Part shown: one piece after another, positions 42,065-54,403 of the stretch
Layout: each line of letters begins with the position of its first letter
Numbering within the stretch: the first letter of the stretch is position 1
NCBI GenBank assembly: GCA_018524725.1
Contig: JAEUWP010000562.1
Coordinates: 186,001-250,000, forward strand
Direction: 5' to 3'
Source of the DNA: Podaxis mareebaensis
Lineage: Eukaryota > Basidiomycota > Agaricomycetes > Agaricales > Agaricaceae
Length of the DNA: 64,000 bases
Translations under genes and position numbers: made by a program
Notes under the pieces: model-generated
The model's database searches: none
The model's input: the letters and a program-made list of their open reading frames with translations, nothing else
What the model was told of the DNA's origin: nothing

Positions 42065-44368
42065 TCATGAGTTTCTGTCCAGGTCCTTGCGTTCCTCATC
42101 GAAGAAGCGAATCTCATCCAGGGGCACGATCTGGGCAATGCCAAGTCTAGGTGTGCGTACTTGCGAAGAAACATGTGAAATACGTACTTTGGTCTTCTTC
42201 CACACCTTCCAGCCGAAATAGAGGACTGGCACAATTACCAGTATACCATAAGAGAAGATGAATGTGATCGTATTCCAGCGCCCTGTCAAAAAGAGGGGGT
42301 ACTGATATACAAACACAATGAAGACCAGGGCGATCATTGAATAGTATCTGTACCGAATTCAGATATCTGAGTATTTAAAGCAAGAGAAAACCCACCCGCA
42401 AAATGGTTGAAGATAAGTACGGTGGGGAAGTTGTTCCCTGGATATCCCTTGAACTTTCATCGCCTGAATTACGCATAAACACCAAGTCACATCCAGGTCA
42501 CATACATCGCATCGGAGGTCTCACCTTGTGAAAACGTATATAGGCAAGGGAGATAAAAGCGCGAGTCAGGATGCCAGCGGAGGAGAGCAAGTTCAACAAC
42601 CTACGCCCAAAATCTGTGAATGACTGCCTTCCTACAGGGGAGATGTTACCCACCAGTTAAGTACGACAGTTCCTTTCTCAGAAACTTGCATAAATGCTTA
42701 TTCACTGGTAAGTGTTCTTCTGGAAAGGGTCTATGCAGGGACCTACCAAGTAGGGAGAACAGGACCATAACGCAGATGCTGTATATTGGCACCCCTCGCT
42801 TGCTGCATTTAGCTAGTATTTTAGGAGCTTTTCCTTCCAGTGCAAGCCCGAAAAGAATCCGACTTCCGATATAAAAATAAGTATTCCCCGCGGAAAAAAC
42901 GGAGCTAAGAACCAGGACGTTAACGATATGAGGCAGAACCTTGATATTAAGCCGCTTCATTGCGATAACGAAGGGAGATGCGCCAACTCCTGGCTCAGGA
43001 TCAGTCACCGACTTGACAAGGTCCGGATCGGAGTAAGGTAGGAGCGTCCCAACACAAAATGCGCCCAGGATAAAGAATGTAGCTAGACGATGAAAGGTGG
43101 TACGAAAAGCCCGAGGCATTGTTTTGCGTGGTTCCTTGGCTTCGCCTGCTGCGATGGCTACATAATCCGGCCCTAGAAACTCGACACCAGTGAGCCATCC
43201 TCGAACAAACTGACCAAGCATGGAGAACATGCCGACAATGATCAGCGCTGCTTGTATCATGCAGGCCGCAAAACCGTGGAATCGCCCCAACGGGCCAGTG
43301 CTGATGTATTCCGCAAATGGTGCGCCAGGGACATTGTTGGCTGAGGATCATATTCAGTGCAGTTCCAAGACAAACAACCGGTGACCTTACGCTGCCAGTA
43401 ACGAAAGCCGAACCGATCGTGGAGAGGGTTCACACCAAGCATTGCGAAGAACGTGAATGCAATGAGACCCATCATCAGAAGCACCTTGCCCATGGACAAC
43501 CAGAATTCCGATTCTTTCAAAGGCGTCGTTCAGTCAAACACCGAAGGAGGTAGAGGGATGTTGTTCACCTCCATAGAAGCGGACAGCAAAAAAGTTAAGG
43601 AGACTGCGGTGGGGAGTCGGTCGCCCGCTACGGCTGGCACCAAAACAGGACTCACATGTAAATAACGATAAGAGCCGAACTCATTGCTTCAACCGGAATC
43701 TTGTCCGTCCAGTACCGAAGAATAAGGTTGAAAGCAACGATTTCAAATGGGAGTGCAGTGGCTTGCGTGAGGAAGTAAACCCAGCCGGCGCAAAAGCCAA
43801 GGGCGGGATCAACAAAGTGATCTATGAAACGAATCTACGAGGGACTGTGAGAGGAGGCTATAATCTCTCATGACTGATACGAACAAACGGTGACGAGATG
43901 GGTATCCAAACCACCATTTCAGCTAGGACTTGGGTGAACTAATTTCCACAAAGAAGCGGCGAGCAAGTTTCGTACCTAGGCAATTATTGAAAGCGAGTAT
44001 GACGGTTGACCACACGCAAAACGCAATGAGCAAGCCTCCCGGCCCTCCTTGCGTCAGGGGGGTTCCAATTTGCACGAACAGGAGGGTGCCAATGGATCCT
44101 GTCCATTACAGTGAGGCTCTATCGATCAGTCCCGGCAACGTTACAACATACCTCCGATTGCGAGGAGGGATATATGTCGGCTCTACGAGAAATAGTCAGG
44201 CTACACATAGATTTGCAGAAGGAAGCTTCGTACTTCGAGACTCCGCTTAGTTTCATCAGCAAGCTGTACGGTTGGATCGTCCGTTGTAGTCAGCGACTTG
44301 ACGCTGTGAGTGGAGCTTGGGATGTCCTTCTTAATCCGGTCAGCTTCATCTTGAAAGACCCTATCCAT
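42065..44368 (-). CDS. Amino-acid permease (YAT family), copy 2
   Basis: The best model has 14 exons: 44234..44368, 44152..44182, 43976..44098, 43885..43922, 43656..43834, 43569..43603, 43391..43513, 43233..43340, 42747..43172, 42654..42684, 42525..42600, 42392..42462, 42188..42347 and 42065..42130 (533 residues). Family marks are R-H-I-S-L-L-A-I-G-G-S-I-G-T-L-L-F, W-I-P-I-S-S-P-F, E-F-W-L-S-M-G-K-V, G-P-D-Y-V-A-I-A-A-G-E-A and W-N-T-I-T-F-I-F-S-Y. Two splices are unusual. The intron 43173..43232 needs a GC donor to avoid 20 extra residues inside a membrane helix. The intron after 42392 needs a weak GTTTTC donor to stay in frame, so the 3' part may be damaged. Exon 3 equals exons 3 plus 4 of copy 1. 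Part of this gene is copied at 15988..16635. Confidence 0.82.
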
Positions 44369-44759
44369 TCTCGTGAGTGGGTAGACAAATCAAAAATGGG
44401 TGTGGAAATCCCACTTTGTCACGACTGAAGGTGATATTTAACTACCTTCGACGGCGCTCAATGTCGAAACTTTGGAGCCACCCATTAGTAAACTCCAAGG
44501 CCAACGGAAGAAGCCTAGTTGGATGAACCGTCACATTGCTGTCTCGCAGACAAAAATAAACCGAATGACGAGCTGAAACCACACGGTCATCAGATTCATT
44601 AGGATTCATTATATACGTCGTGCGAAATTCCAGGGCAACTTGGGAGTCGGACTGTCCTAATCCGGACATCAGAATAACATCAGAATAATTGGTGGTGGGT
44701 CTCTTAGAGCAAAGATAGCGTGCTAGGGCTTGGCAAGAATATTGAGCCTATTTATAGAT
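44369..44759. other. Intergenic, no gene seen
   Basis: This is the promoter side of permease copy 2 and the 3' side of WSC gene A. I see nothing beyond short chance frames. Confidence 0.5.
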
Positions 44760-45911
44760 TCATTCGAATCCGAAGGCGGTCATCCTACGATGGTTGTCAA
44801 TCGTGTACACAACAATGCGGTTAGGACCTCCACAAATTTGCCCAGCATTCATGAGACAAGGCATGTTGCACTCGAATGCGCTCGTCGATTGCCCTGGAGG
44901 ATAAGTAACGTTCCCACACCCTACGAGTGGTGGCTGAATGAACCATTCATCGTGGCATTACGAAATTGGAGAGCACTCACAGCATTCTCTAATGAAAACG
45001 CAACGCATGAGCCAGAGCCAGAAAGAAATGCCAAGTATATACGCACTGTCCATATTCCATACCAGCACTGGTATAGCCTGAAGCCTTACAAGCGTCAATA
45101 CACCTCCCGACAGTCATCTGTTCGGGAGGAATGGGCGTCGCAGGCCAGTTAGGAAGCAAGCGCCGCCCGCCGAAGCTGAGAAGGAATCATCAGCCACCCC
45201 CACACGTCGGAGTCTTGCGGATCGCCTTACGGCCATACATCATCCCTGTTGCACCAAGGTGAGACGAGTTTGGCGAACACTCGATAACAAGGGAGCAGCA
45301 AAGCTTACTTCCAACACTGGGTGAAAGCCCAATTCTTATACTTCGGCACGATCTTTGCAGGGCCATAAGTAAAGGGAACCTTCCCGTTCTCGTAAGTAGA
45401 CAACGCGTTGGGACCTCCGCAGATTTGAGTCGAATCACCAGAACACGCTGCGTAGCAGTTCGTAGAGGTTCCATATTCAGCGTTATATAGAAGCGCGTTT
45501 CCGCAAACTGGGATGCTTCACTCAGCACGGGAAATTTACGAGAATCAGGAGGTACGCACAGCACTCATGGTTGTATTCCAGTCCCGCAAACCCGAATCCG
45601 AGGTTATCGCACTGGTCGAGGCAGTCTTGTACAGTCAAAAAGGGAAAGCCTCCGACAAAATGATGAAGGTTTCGGAGCACAGGGTCATCTCTGTAGACAT
45701 AGGGTTTGTAGGCACCATGCCTCGACAACACGGTGCATCGAACTCACCCATAACAACCCCTATAGTTCCAGTTTTTATAGGACGTCACGGTTGATTGGGC
45801 AGACGCCCCTAAAATCTACAAAAGAGTGCCTATGTTCCGTGTCATCTGTATGATACAGAGAAATCTACGCACCGTACTGAGAACAACTCCGGCGAGTCCA
45901 GTCCACTTCAT
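44760..45911 (-). CDS. Secreted two-WSC-domain protein, copy A
   Basis: There are eight exons: 45873..45911, 45748..45815, 45560..45690, 45309..45507, 45231..45245, 45047..45175, 44981..44988 and 44760..44920 (249 residues). A signal peptide (M-K-W-T-G-L-A-G-V-V-L-S-T) precedes two WSC domains. WSC 1 runs from N-W-N-Y-R-G-C-Y through F-V-G-G-F, C-L-D-Q-C and G-L-E-Y-N-H-E-C-F-C-G-N to Q-I-C-G-G-P-N-A-L. WSC 2 runs from Q-C-W-K-D-D-V-W-P through C-I-D-A-C and E-Y-G-Q-E-C-W-C-G-N to Q-I-C-G-G-P-N-R-I. WSC domains bind cell-wall polysaccharide. No membrane helix follows, so it is a secreted wall protein rather than a sensor. Exons of 15 and 8 nt are needed to join the second domain. Confidence 0.85.
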
Positions 45912-46399
45912 CCTGATAGTATGCAGCCTTTCTCCTTCAAAGTGCCATCTCCGCACCCTTTTATCCCCTCCAGCGCGACCCCTCTGAACCCGACATTAAA
46001 CGGGGGTCGAGGTCCTAGGCGCTTATGTTAGGAAAAGCCACCGCTTTTCAATGTTCGTGTGCCTCTTGTCCAGCAGAGTTCTGTCGTGTTCTTGATATAT
46101 TAGACCTCCTGAGAAACATCCCGTTGCCACAATGAGGGAGACATACGTTACTCCAGGGGTAAGTGCGGCTCAAAGCAGGGGTTAAGCCGGAAGAAGGACT
46201 ATTTCACTGTGCGGTAGCCAGTGATTTTGTGAGGATTGAATGATGGTGAGAAAAGGGTCCTTTACTTCCCCCTGACTCTGTGATGTCATGGTACCTAAAG
46301 CCAATTGTCCACGCTCTGCCTGAATAAGAATGCCTGCTCGCTGCTTTCCCTTCTCGCCGTAACTGAAGCTTGAAGCCCAGACTCCTGCTGACAGATTCA

Positions 46400-47500
46400 G
46401 CACAAATCACCCTTTGCATGATCGTGACGGTCTTATGACAACATATGGCTGTCTCCTATCATGCTTCTATTCAGGACGGTGACCTAGATGCTTGTTACGA
46501 GTTCCTCTGCGCCAAGAGGAAAGCCCCGGTTTAACGGGCACATCCAAAGGGGAAAGGATAAGGTACTTCCGCCAATGTTTGGGTCTCAAAGAACCTTCAT
46601 TGCAGTTGTAGAGGAGGTTCTGGATCACCTACCTAAACATAAACGGAGTAAGCCAAACGTCTGTTGGCCTGCTCAGTGTCAACGCGCCGTCATCAGATAT
46701 CGCGTTCAAGGAACACGGTGAAAAAGGTATCCAGCAGATCACCCCAGCATGCATGCCAAGTCAGACGTTGTCGCCTATGATCTGTCCCATTTCCCTCGTT
46801 GATTCCAACCATCAGCTCGACTTCACTGGTTTTCACTTGAGATCGCGATTGAATGTTGCTCTTCCGGAAAAACCGGAGAGCAACGTACTACCCAAGCTGC
46901 CAGCTATCCCGCTTACCTCCTCAGCGCTCGTCCCGATCTCACTTCAGCCCTGGGCCTTCTTATCAACCGCAATGATCTTGTCTTCTTCATCCGCAATGCT
47001 TGTGGCGTCACCAAGCTCCGAGTCAAAAATCGCGGCGGTTATGAGCCACCTCTCGAAGCTGTGGTAAACTACCTTAACGACGGCCAACCGAGCGCACACG
47101 AAGCGATGTTGGACAGAACCAAGGCCCAGGATCTTTTATCTCTTTCAATATCATGCATCCCAAGCGAGATATCGGCGAGACCATATCAGCCGCTCGTCTT
47201 CACTACTCAAGCGATGTTTCGGCCGACGGAGCTCATGTCTCATAAACCAACGACCTGGGGGCGGCAAGGCCCACATCGGAGAAGACCAGCATATCAGAAA
47301 TCTTCGCCGGTGGACAGAAAGGAAACATTGGGATTAGTGTACAAGGATATACCGTATCCAGGTGTCATGAGGTTTGTGTTCTAGTGTATTGTTGACGGGC
47401 TCGTGATGGCGAACACATCGCTGGGGCTCGCGTTGGCGCGGAAGGCTGAACCAGCTTCATGGAGTTGCGCACTCCCCAGATGTTCCTTTGTGCGGTATGT
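46400..47500 (+). pseudogene. Relic of a FunK1-type kinase gene
   Basis: Between 46752 and about 47080 one plus-strand frame reads as a protein with a single stop codon (at about 46800). It includes E-C-C-S-S-G-K-T-G-E-Q, T-Q-A-A-S-Y-P-A-Y-L-L-S-A-R-P-D-L, L-G-L-L-I-N-R-N-D and Y-E-P-P-L-E-A-V-V-N-Y-L. The Q-A-A-x-Y-x-x-x-L-L-x-A-R-P-D and L-G-L-x-I pattern is that of the N-terminal half of FunK1 protein kinases, a large Agaricomycete family. Upstream (46488-46740) similar-looking sequence is split among frames. The kinase catalytic loop is not found, so this is a truncated relic. Confidence 0.45.
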
Positions 47501-47782
47501 GATCTCTGGGCGGGTGCGCGGTTTCGATTGCGATATTCATGCTCGTTCTCATGCTCCCTGTAATGACTCAAGTTGATCGCTGTATTCCTCATACATCAGC
47601 GATGCCACAGGGTGTGTGAGACTCTGAAGAACTTTTAAGTTAGGACCCCCTAACCTAAGCATTGGACCAATTCGCAATAACTAGTGCATCTCTAGAAGCA
47701 AAAATAGTGCGATCGACTTGGCAAAGTCATTGAGATGTATTTTTAACTTTCATTTGAATCTGATTGTGGACAAATATTCGAC

Positions 47783-48906
47783 CTACGGCGGAGTGATAGT
47801 CGTGTACACAACAATACAGTCGGGGCCTCCACAAATTTGTCCAGCATTCATAAGACAGGGCATATTGCACTTGGAAGGGTCGGTTGATCTTCCAGGAGGA
47901 TAAGTAACATTCCCGCACCCTATAACAAGGGAATGAATAATTCATCACAGTGTTACTAGATCTAGAAATACTCACAACATTCTCTGGCAATAACACAGGA
48001 AAGACAGCATGCGTCAGTCAGGGCCAGAGAGGGACATGAGAAGGTATGTACGCACTGTCCATATTCCAGGCCAGCACTGGTGTAACCTGAGGCGTCACAG
48101 GCATCAATACACCTCTCAACTGTCATATGTACGCTAGGGATGGGCGTATTGGGCCAGTTGGGAAGCAAGCGCCTTCCGCCAGATCTGCCCAGCATTGTCA
48201 GCCACCGCATGAGATAAAGTGTTGCAGACTCCTTACGGCCAGGCATCATCTCTGTTGTATCAACGTTAGACAAATCAGACGACACATAACACAGAAACTT
48301 ACTGCCAGCACCGAGTGAAAGTCCAGTTCTTGTACTTTGACACGATCTTCGCGGGACCATAAGTAAAAGGAAACTTCCCATTTTCATAAATAGACAACGC
48401 GTTGGGACCTCCGCAGATTTGAGTCGAGTTGCCGGAACACGGGGTATAGCAGTTATCAGAGGTTCCGTATTCAGCGTTGTAAAGGAGTGCATTTCCGCAG
48501 ACTAAGATGCGCCACTGAGCATGCAGAGCGCGAGGGGCGTGAGTTGCACGTACAACATTCATGGTAATACTCTAGTCCGGCAAATCCAAACCCGAGGCTA
48601 TTGCATTGGTCGAGACATTTTTGTACCGTCAAAAACTGGAAGCCCCCGACAAAATAACCAAGGTTTCGGGGCACGTTATCTCTACAGAAATATGTCGTAT
48701 AGTTACCAAACCCGGCGACGCAGCATGTTAAACGTACTTGTAACATCCCATATAGGTCCAGTTCTTATAGGACATCACAGTCGACTGCGCGGAAGCCCCG
48801 AGCACCTGCAAAATAGCGCATATATTCAGTCTCACCCGCAGGGATACAAACCTGGAATCAAGCGCACCGCACTGAGAAAAACTCTGGCAAAGCCAATCCA
48901 CTTCAT
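47783..48906 (-). CDS. Secreted two-WSC-domain protein, copy B
   Basis: There are eight exons: 48868..48906, 48738..48805, 48554..48681, 48303..48501, 48237..48251, 48056..48184, 47976..47983 and 47783..47919 (240 residues). The gene structure equals copy A exon by exon, including the 15 nt and 8 nt exons; only the third and last exons differ in length. Signal peptide M-K-W-I-G-F-A-R-V-F-L-S-A is followed by WSC 1 (C-Y-K-D-N-V-P to Q-I-C-G-G-P-N-A-L) and WSC 2 (C-W-Q-D-D-A-W-P to Q-I-C-G-G-P-D-C-I). It ends T-T-I-T-P-P, whereas copy A reads on for about ten residues after losing that stop. Carbohydrate binding at the wall is the expected role. Confidence 0.86.
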
Positions 48907-49785
48907 CTTGGTGGTGTTCTGGCTTCGCCTAAGTGCCCATCTTTGCGTTCTTTTATCCTCCAACGCGGCACCTTTGAACCTTCCCAATTGAATGGAGGTC
49001 GGAAGGGAGAACAATTACCACAGGATTAGGCATGGCTATTCGACCTCCGTACACTTTAGATGCGCCTAACAAGGTTCTTGATAATACGCCCGGGAGGCTT
49101 CCCGCTGAGGCATTAGGTTCTGCCAGGAGTAGATTGAGCATGTGCGGCTCAAAGAAGGGGTTAAGTAGGGGGAAAGGCATACCACCATGCGGGTAGTCAA
49201 TGCAATGATGATGGTGAAGAGGGAGAACCCAATGGCTATATGGGCGTCAGGGCAGTGGCGTCCAATGCCAGTGCGACTCCCCCAAACCGGATGCTTTCAC
49301 TCGTTGTCCATTAATCCCTCTGGCTCCATTCTTCTGCATGCCACAGATATCTCATTCATAGTTGCTCGGATCACCCCATAAGAGAACGGGAGAATAAAAC
49401 GTAGTAAAACCATTGGACACTACAGTTTACACAGCCGGGGAACGCAATCACATAGGGAGGAGATTTTAAGTCCAACAAAAACCCAATACTATATAACGAG
49501 TGTCCCATCCGTACGACCAAAGTCCATTGCAAAAAGCGCAAAAGAGTGGGGAGTTATCACTAATTGATGTAGAACAAGTAATCGCAAGATGTACGAAGTG
49601 GGAGGTATCAAAAATGCGTACAAATATTGAAAGGGAGGGGTAGATGGGAAAAAATCGGTGAATGTCTTGTTAGAAAAGCAGAAAACGAAACTTCCAAACC
49701 GAAACAAATTACCTAAAATCAAAAGGGCATTATTAAGTCTCACCACGGTATCGGAAAGGTCCGTGGAGTCAAAGTCACCCGCGCA
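48907..49785. other. Intergenic, no gene seen
   Basis: This contains the promoter of WSC copy B and the 3' flank of the LIM gene. Around 49400-49700 the sequence is AT-rich with no motif. No RNA gene is recognised. Confidence 0.45.
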
Positions 49786-52585
49786 TCACAACAAATCGTT
49801 CAGCCCACCCCCAGCCCCGTTGTTCCCTCCCGCAAGATTCATGAACCTCGTCACACGTTTCTTAGCCTTCGAAGTCTGCACCCACTCTTCCTCCTCATTC
49901 TCATCCCCACTAGCCTTTGCAGCATGTTTCTCGCACAACATCCTTCCATCGATCTCCCAGTACTCTTTCAACCGTTCGTTGCACGGAGGGTTGCCCAGGT
50001 ACTCGCACGTCATATGTTCTGGATGATATTTGTCACCCGTATGCGAGACGGCACAAGGTCCTTCAATGGGTTGACCGCAATGAGCGGCGGCACACAAAGA
50101 CCGATTGGCTTCATGGTAATGATAAGCGCATAGGGGTTTGCCATCGTAAACGTAGAACGTTTTGTCAGGGAACGGTTGCTGTAATCGTTAACGTCAGACA
50201 TCGCACGGTGGACATTGAGGACATAGAAAATGGTACTTACATGGCAGACATGGCAGTTGAAGCACTCTTTATGATATTTGCCCTTGAGTTGTCCATCGGC
50301 CGATGAGACGGCTTGCTTTTCTATCGGTAGTTGACAACGGCGACACTAGATCCCTCCCTAAGTCAAAAGTTCACTCGGCTACAATTTAACTACGCACCTT
50401 AGGCAGATACATGTTCTTCCAGCATCTTTCGCACAAGGCACCTCCAGTATCAACCTTAACCCACCGCCCATCCTCGATCTTCTTCTCGCATCGCAAACAT
50501 ATCCTGGGCTTCCGTACTTTCTCCTTACGAGCCGCAAGTGGCTCAAGCAGTTTGTCGCGATCATTGGTGGTCTTCGCTCGCGCAGGAAGTTTCGGTGGTT
50601 TATTCTCAGGGGAATGCGGCGGAACTTGAACAGTATTGCTTCGCTGAGGCTGACCGCCAGTGCTCATGGTGACGAAGCCGATGCCTTTGTCCTGGCATCC
50701 TCCATTGAGATATTTGCCTCCTCCAACAGAACGTTGCTGCCCCGTCGACGTGCGCGTTTCCGGTGTCTCTTCGGGAGACTCTCCCATAGCCACGTCCTCG
50801 AGCAAAGTTTCCATAGTTTGCCCGAGAAGACCTCGACCAATGGGACCAGCCATATTACCCATGCTGGTAACTCGCGAGTAGGTACTCCTGCTGTCACTAC
50901 TGCTGTCACTATCGCTCCTCTGGCGGTATGGACCTCCAAGTTTACTGGGAGGAGACTGTGTAATGCCCAGAGCCTGAGCAATTCCACTGCTTCTGCTTTT
51001 ACTAGACCCGCTGGTCGAAGAGTAAGATGAAGACCTCGAGTCATTGCGTGAATGAGACGGTCTCTTTTTCTCACCCGAGGATAGAACATACGCACGACCA
51101 CTAGAATTCCTCGTGGCCGAAGCAGCACGAAGTACTGGAGATAGCTCTGGGTTACGATCGAATGCACTCTCATCGTCTGTTGAGTCAGCATAGGCCAGTC
51201 CACATTCGAAGTCGCTGTTGGAATCAGCCGGAGGCGGCGGGAGGTCTGCGTCCCGCCTGGATCTCCGGGACGCGGCGGTGCTGACACTGAGGTTACGCAA
51301 TAAGGGACTGTCACCTGAGTACCTAGAACTCATGGTGTCTCGAACCGTGTTTCGTGTAGATTCTTGAGAGGTGGATTGTCTGGACGTGGGTATTGGCTCC
51401 GGGCTAGCGCTAAGGCCAGGTATTTTGTCTTTGTACTTTCCAAAGAAAGGCAGACGGTCCAAAGGAGATAGCCCATTTCCGTTGGCGATCTCATCGGCGG
51501 GGGATTTCGCCGGAAGAGGGAGTTGCTCCAGATTGGAAGTTATAAAAGATTGAGTGGGAGAGGGAGAAGGTGGCGGTCTTGGCACAGGCTCGGGAATCAA
51601 TTCCGTTTGAGTAACAGGGGAAAGAGGTCCCGGAGAATGGGAAGAATAACCAGAGCCAGCTGAAAGGGGTGGCGTATCAGTAGCTAAATTTAATGAGTTT
51701 TAATGGGTATAAAATATATAAGGAAGACAACTACTTACAGCGCGAAGCGGCATCAATATCGAGGAATCTTGGGGGATTTGGACATTGGTTCATGGGAAAC
51801 CCTGGGGGTAAGGCGAACATTGCCGCACGTGCTGCAGCTGCGAATCCGCGTCGGCCAACGCCTGCCATCCCAGCTTCCCCTCCGGACTTGGTATCAATGT
51901 TCACCTCACTATCGGGCACTAGGGAAACAGCGCGTTCACCAGTCCCGGCAGCGGGCATTGGGGGTGGAGGAGGCAGAGGTGACGACCCTGAAGGGGAGGA
52001 ATTCACGGCAGAATATGGCGTCCCAGAGTGGGTAGAGGAGATAGGAGATCGAACAGAAGCGTTAGAAGTCGAACGAGCACGACCGTCGGTTGGCTGGGGG
52101 CTCATTGGCAGACCCGGCCTGAGTGAGGAAGTGGCTTGAGGAACATAATCTCGGGGGCGTTGGAAAGATGTTGACGTGTCGGTTCGAACATGTTGCGCAA
52201 GTGGGCTAGATCGTTGAGGGAACTGCCCTCCAGCTCCCGTGCTGATACGTGGTCGGTCGTGCAAGGGTGAGGCAACGCGTAAGGGTGGCTGGGGAGAGCG
52301 TGGGGGCCGAATAGGAGGAGTACCGAGTCTCTGAGGCGGAGGTCCTGGGGTGGGCAGACCGGGCGAAGCAACACGAGCAGGAAACGGCTTCGCAGTGTTG
52401 ACAGGCGAGACCAGTTCGGGTGAAGGCCTTGGGATTGTGGGAACCGGGGGAGGCTCTGCACAAGTGTGGTCTCCTAACTCGGAAAGAGGGACAGGCTGGT
52501 TGCAGCTCGAGCACTTGACCGTCGGGAGGACCTGCGAGATTCGTGTAGGCTGGTTCGCAGACGATGGAACGAGTAGAGAAGCCAT
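49786..52585 (-). CDS. LIM-domain protein, paxillin-like
   Basis: Exons are 51739..52585, 50398..51683, 50241..50345 and 49786..50178 (876 residues). The first ~690 residues are disordered and rich in Pro and Ser. They open with a small Cys pair (C-S-S-C-N-Q-P-V-P) and contain P-P-P-P-P-P and Ser/Arg stretches suited to phosphorylation and SH3 binding. Zinc-binding LIM modules fill the C-terminus: C-L-R-C-E-K-K-I with C-E-R-C-W, then C-R-R-C-Q-L-P-I with C-F-N-C-H-V-C-H, and finally C-A-A-A-H-C-G-Q with M-T-C-E-Y and C-E-K-H. The order, a disordered tail then LIM domains, resembles fungal Pxl1-type scaffolds of cytokinesis and Rho signalling. Orthology is not proven. Confidence 0.83.
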
Positions 52586-54403
52586 TGTAACGCTGAAAAA
52601 GAGTGAGGTCAGGTCAGATTTTGTCAAACGACCGGGATGTAAGTTGGTGCAGGGTCAAGGAATGACGAGGGGTGGGGTAGTTGGGTAAGTAGTAGAAAGT
52701 AGCAGGCAGGAATTAATCAGAAGATATGATAAGTATTCCCAGCAGCGGGAAGGGTGGATACCATGGGGGAGGACAAGAAGAGGGAAGGTGTGTTGACCAA
52801 TGACCATACCCCAATTGGGTTAATCACCGTAACAACAAACATTCTCTCTTCCTCACTCTCCATCTCTCTGTCGACAGTGTCATCTGCCCTCCACTCATGA
52901 CTACCATCTACGCCGTCATTGCTACGCTCTATTCTACAGCTCTTAACAGCCACAAGTGCAGACCTGCCCCCATTACTTGCACTCTCATCAACGCCTTGGC
53001 GCCCGACCAGCATCGATCAACTGTGGAGCTCCACTCGCCTATCCGATATTTACGCGTACCATTTTCATATCACTGGTTCATGCTTTTAGAGCCGCCACAA
53101 CGTTCTTATGAGTCTCATGTCTTCTGCGAACATCAAGAACATCATTTCCGGGACGTCTCGAGGCTCGCGACTGCCGTAAACTGACAACAGTTGATGACAA
53201 CCTTGTCCAGACTCCAGAAGACAACATGTGCTAAGTTTAGTACACACATAAGTAGTACGTGATGGGAACGTTTGCCCTCATGCTTCGACGTCCAATCAGA
53301 AATGAACCACCGGATGATCATCACTTGACACCTCTTGACACTACCCCCTCCTCAAATTTCAAAAAATGTATTTCCGCCATCATACAGCCGCCTTGGCGTC
53401 AGAGTCGTGCAATCTAGAGTAATGGCAATCGGACGCCAAGTCCAGCCAAAACGCAACTCTATCTCAACCGTCTGGTGGCCTGAACCACCACCCAACACTG
53501 AGAGTACTGCATATGTGCCAAAACATTAATCTCGAAGCGGATTTTATGCGCTTCACCCATTGGCTTTCTGCTTGGATTGCCCTCCAATTTGCCACTTGCT
53601 TGAGTAACCTTGCTTCCCGGCTCCGCATTTCACGTCTTCGTAAATATGCACCACACTAACAATCTTCATCCCATTGATTGTTGAGCACACTAGTTCAAGA
53701 TTCTTATCCCTTTTGTAAGCTAACCCTTTTTGTCAAGGGGATTCAATTGGAAAGGATGGTCTTTCGGTTCCGATCGACTTGCTGCAAGCATCTCCAATGC
53801 TTAGGATGACCCCGTTGACGTATTTTTTTGCTATAGCGCACAGGCCAAGAGCCTGTTTAGTTTGAGTTGGAGACACCTCATAGCTTCAGATTGCAACTAG
53901 GAGGAACTTCTAGCATCAATGTCTGTTGCCTTGCCGCAACCGAGGATTTATTATCAAGAATAGATCCATCACGTTCGTCACCTTCAATAATTGTTTGCCG
54001 ACAACGCTCGTTATTCGAAAAATCCGCAGGGATAGTATCATAGAACCTCTTTTCTTCCAGTACGACAGCGCTACATCGAACTTGGGACAAGCGATGTGCT
54101 CGTAGCCGTCCAATCGGAGCCGAGTGGGCCTCCAAAAATATGGAGGGTGACCCTGTTAATTAATTAATTAATTTCGATGACCAGGTCTAACACAACTCTC
54201 CCTTCTCGCGCTCTCGCATTGGCTCCATACAAACAGGGAGTTGTAGTCAGTTCCCAATCCACAATGTGAGAAACATTCCGAATAGACAAATTCTTATTGG
54301 CCAAGCCGACGAAAAGATTCGGCCAATGTGATGATGAACGTCGTCATAGATAAAGCAATCATCGCCGGTAGAAGTGCCTCTCATAACTGCCCCTTAAACC
54401 ACG
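52586..54403. other. Long intergenic region with short TTAA repeat
   Basis: About 1.8 kb with no gene that I can support. A minus-strand frame at 53878..54135 (86 codons) has no recognised motif. An 18 bp (TTAA)n run lies at 54156-54173. The left part is the LIM gene promoter. Confidence 0.45.
54156..54173. repeat. Short (TTAA)n run
   Basis: Four and a half units of TTAA lie in the spacer before the EthD-like genes. This is a simple repeat without obvious function; TTAA is also a target site for some transposons. Confidence 0.6.

Noticed and set aside
53878..54135. A minus-strand frame suspected of being a transposase end
   Set aside because: It lacks any recognisable transposase motif or terminal repeats and is too short to assign.
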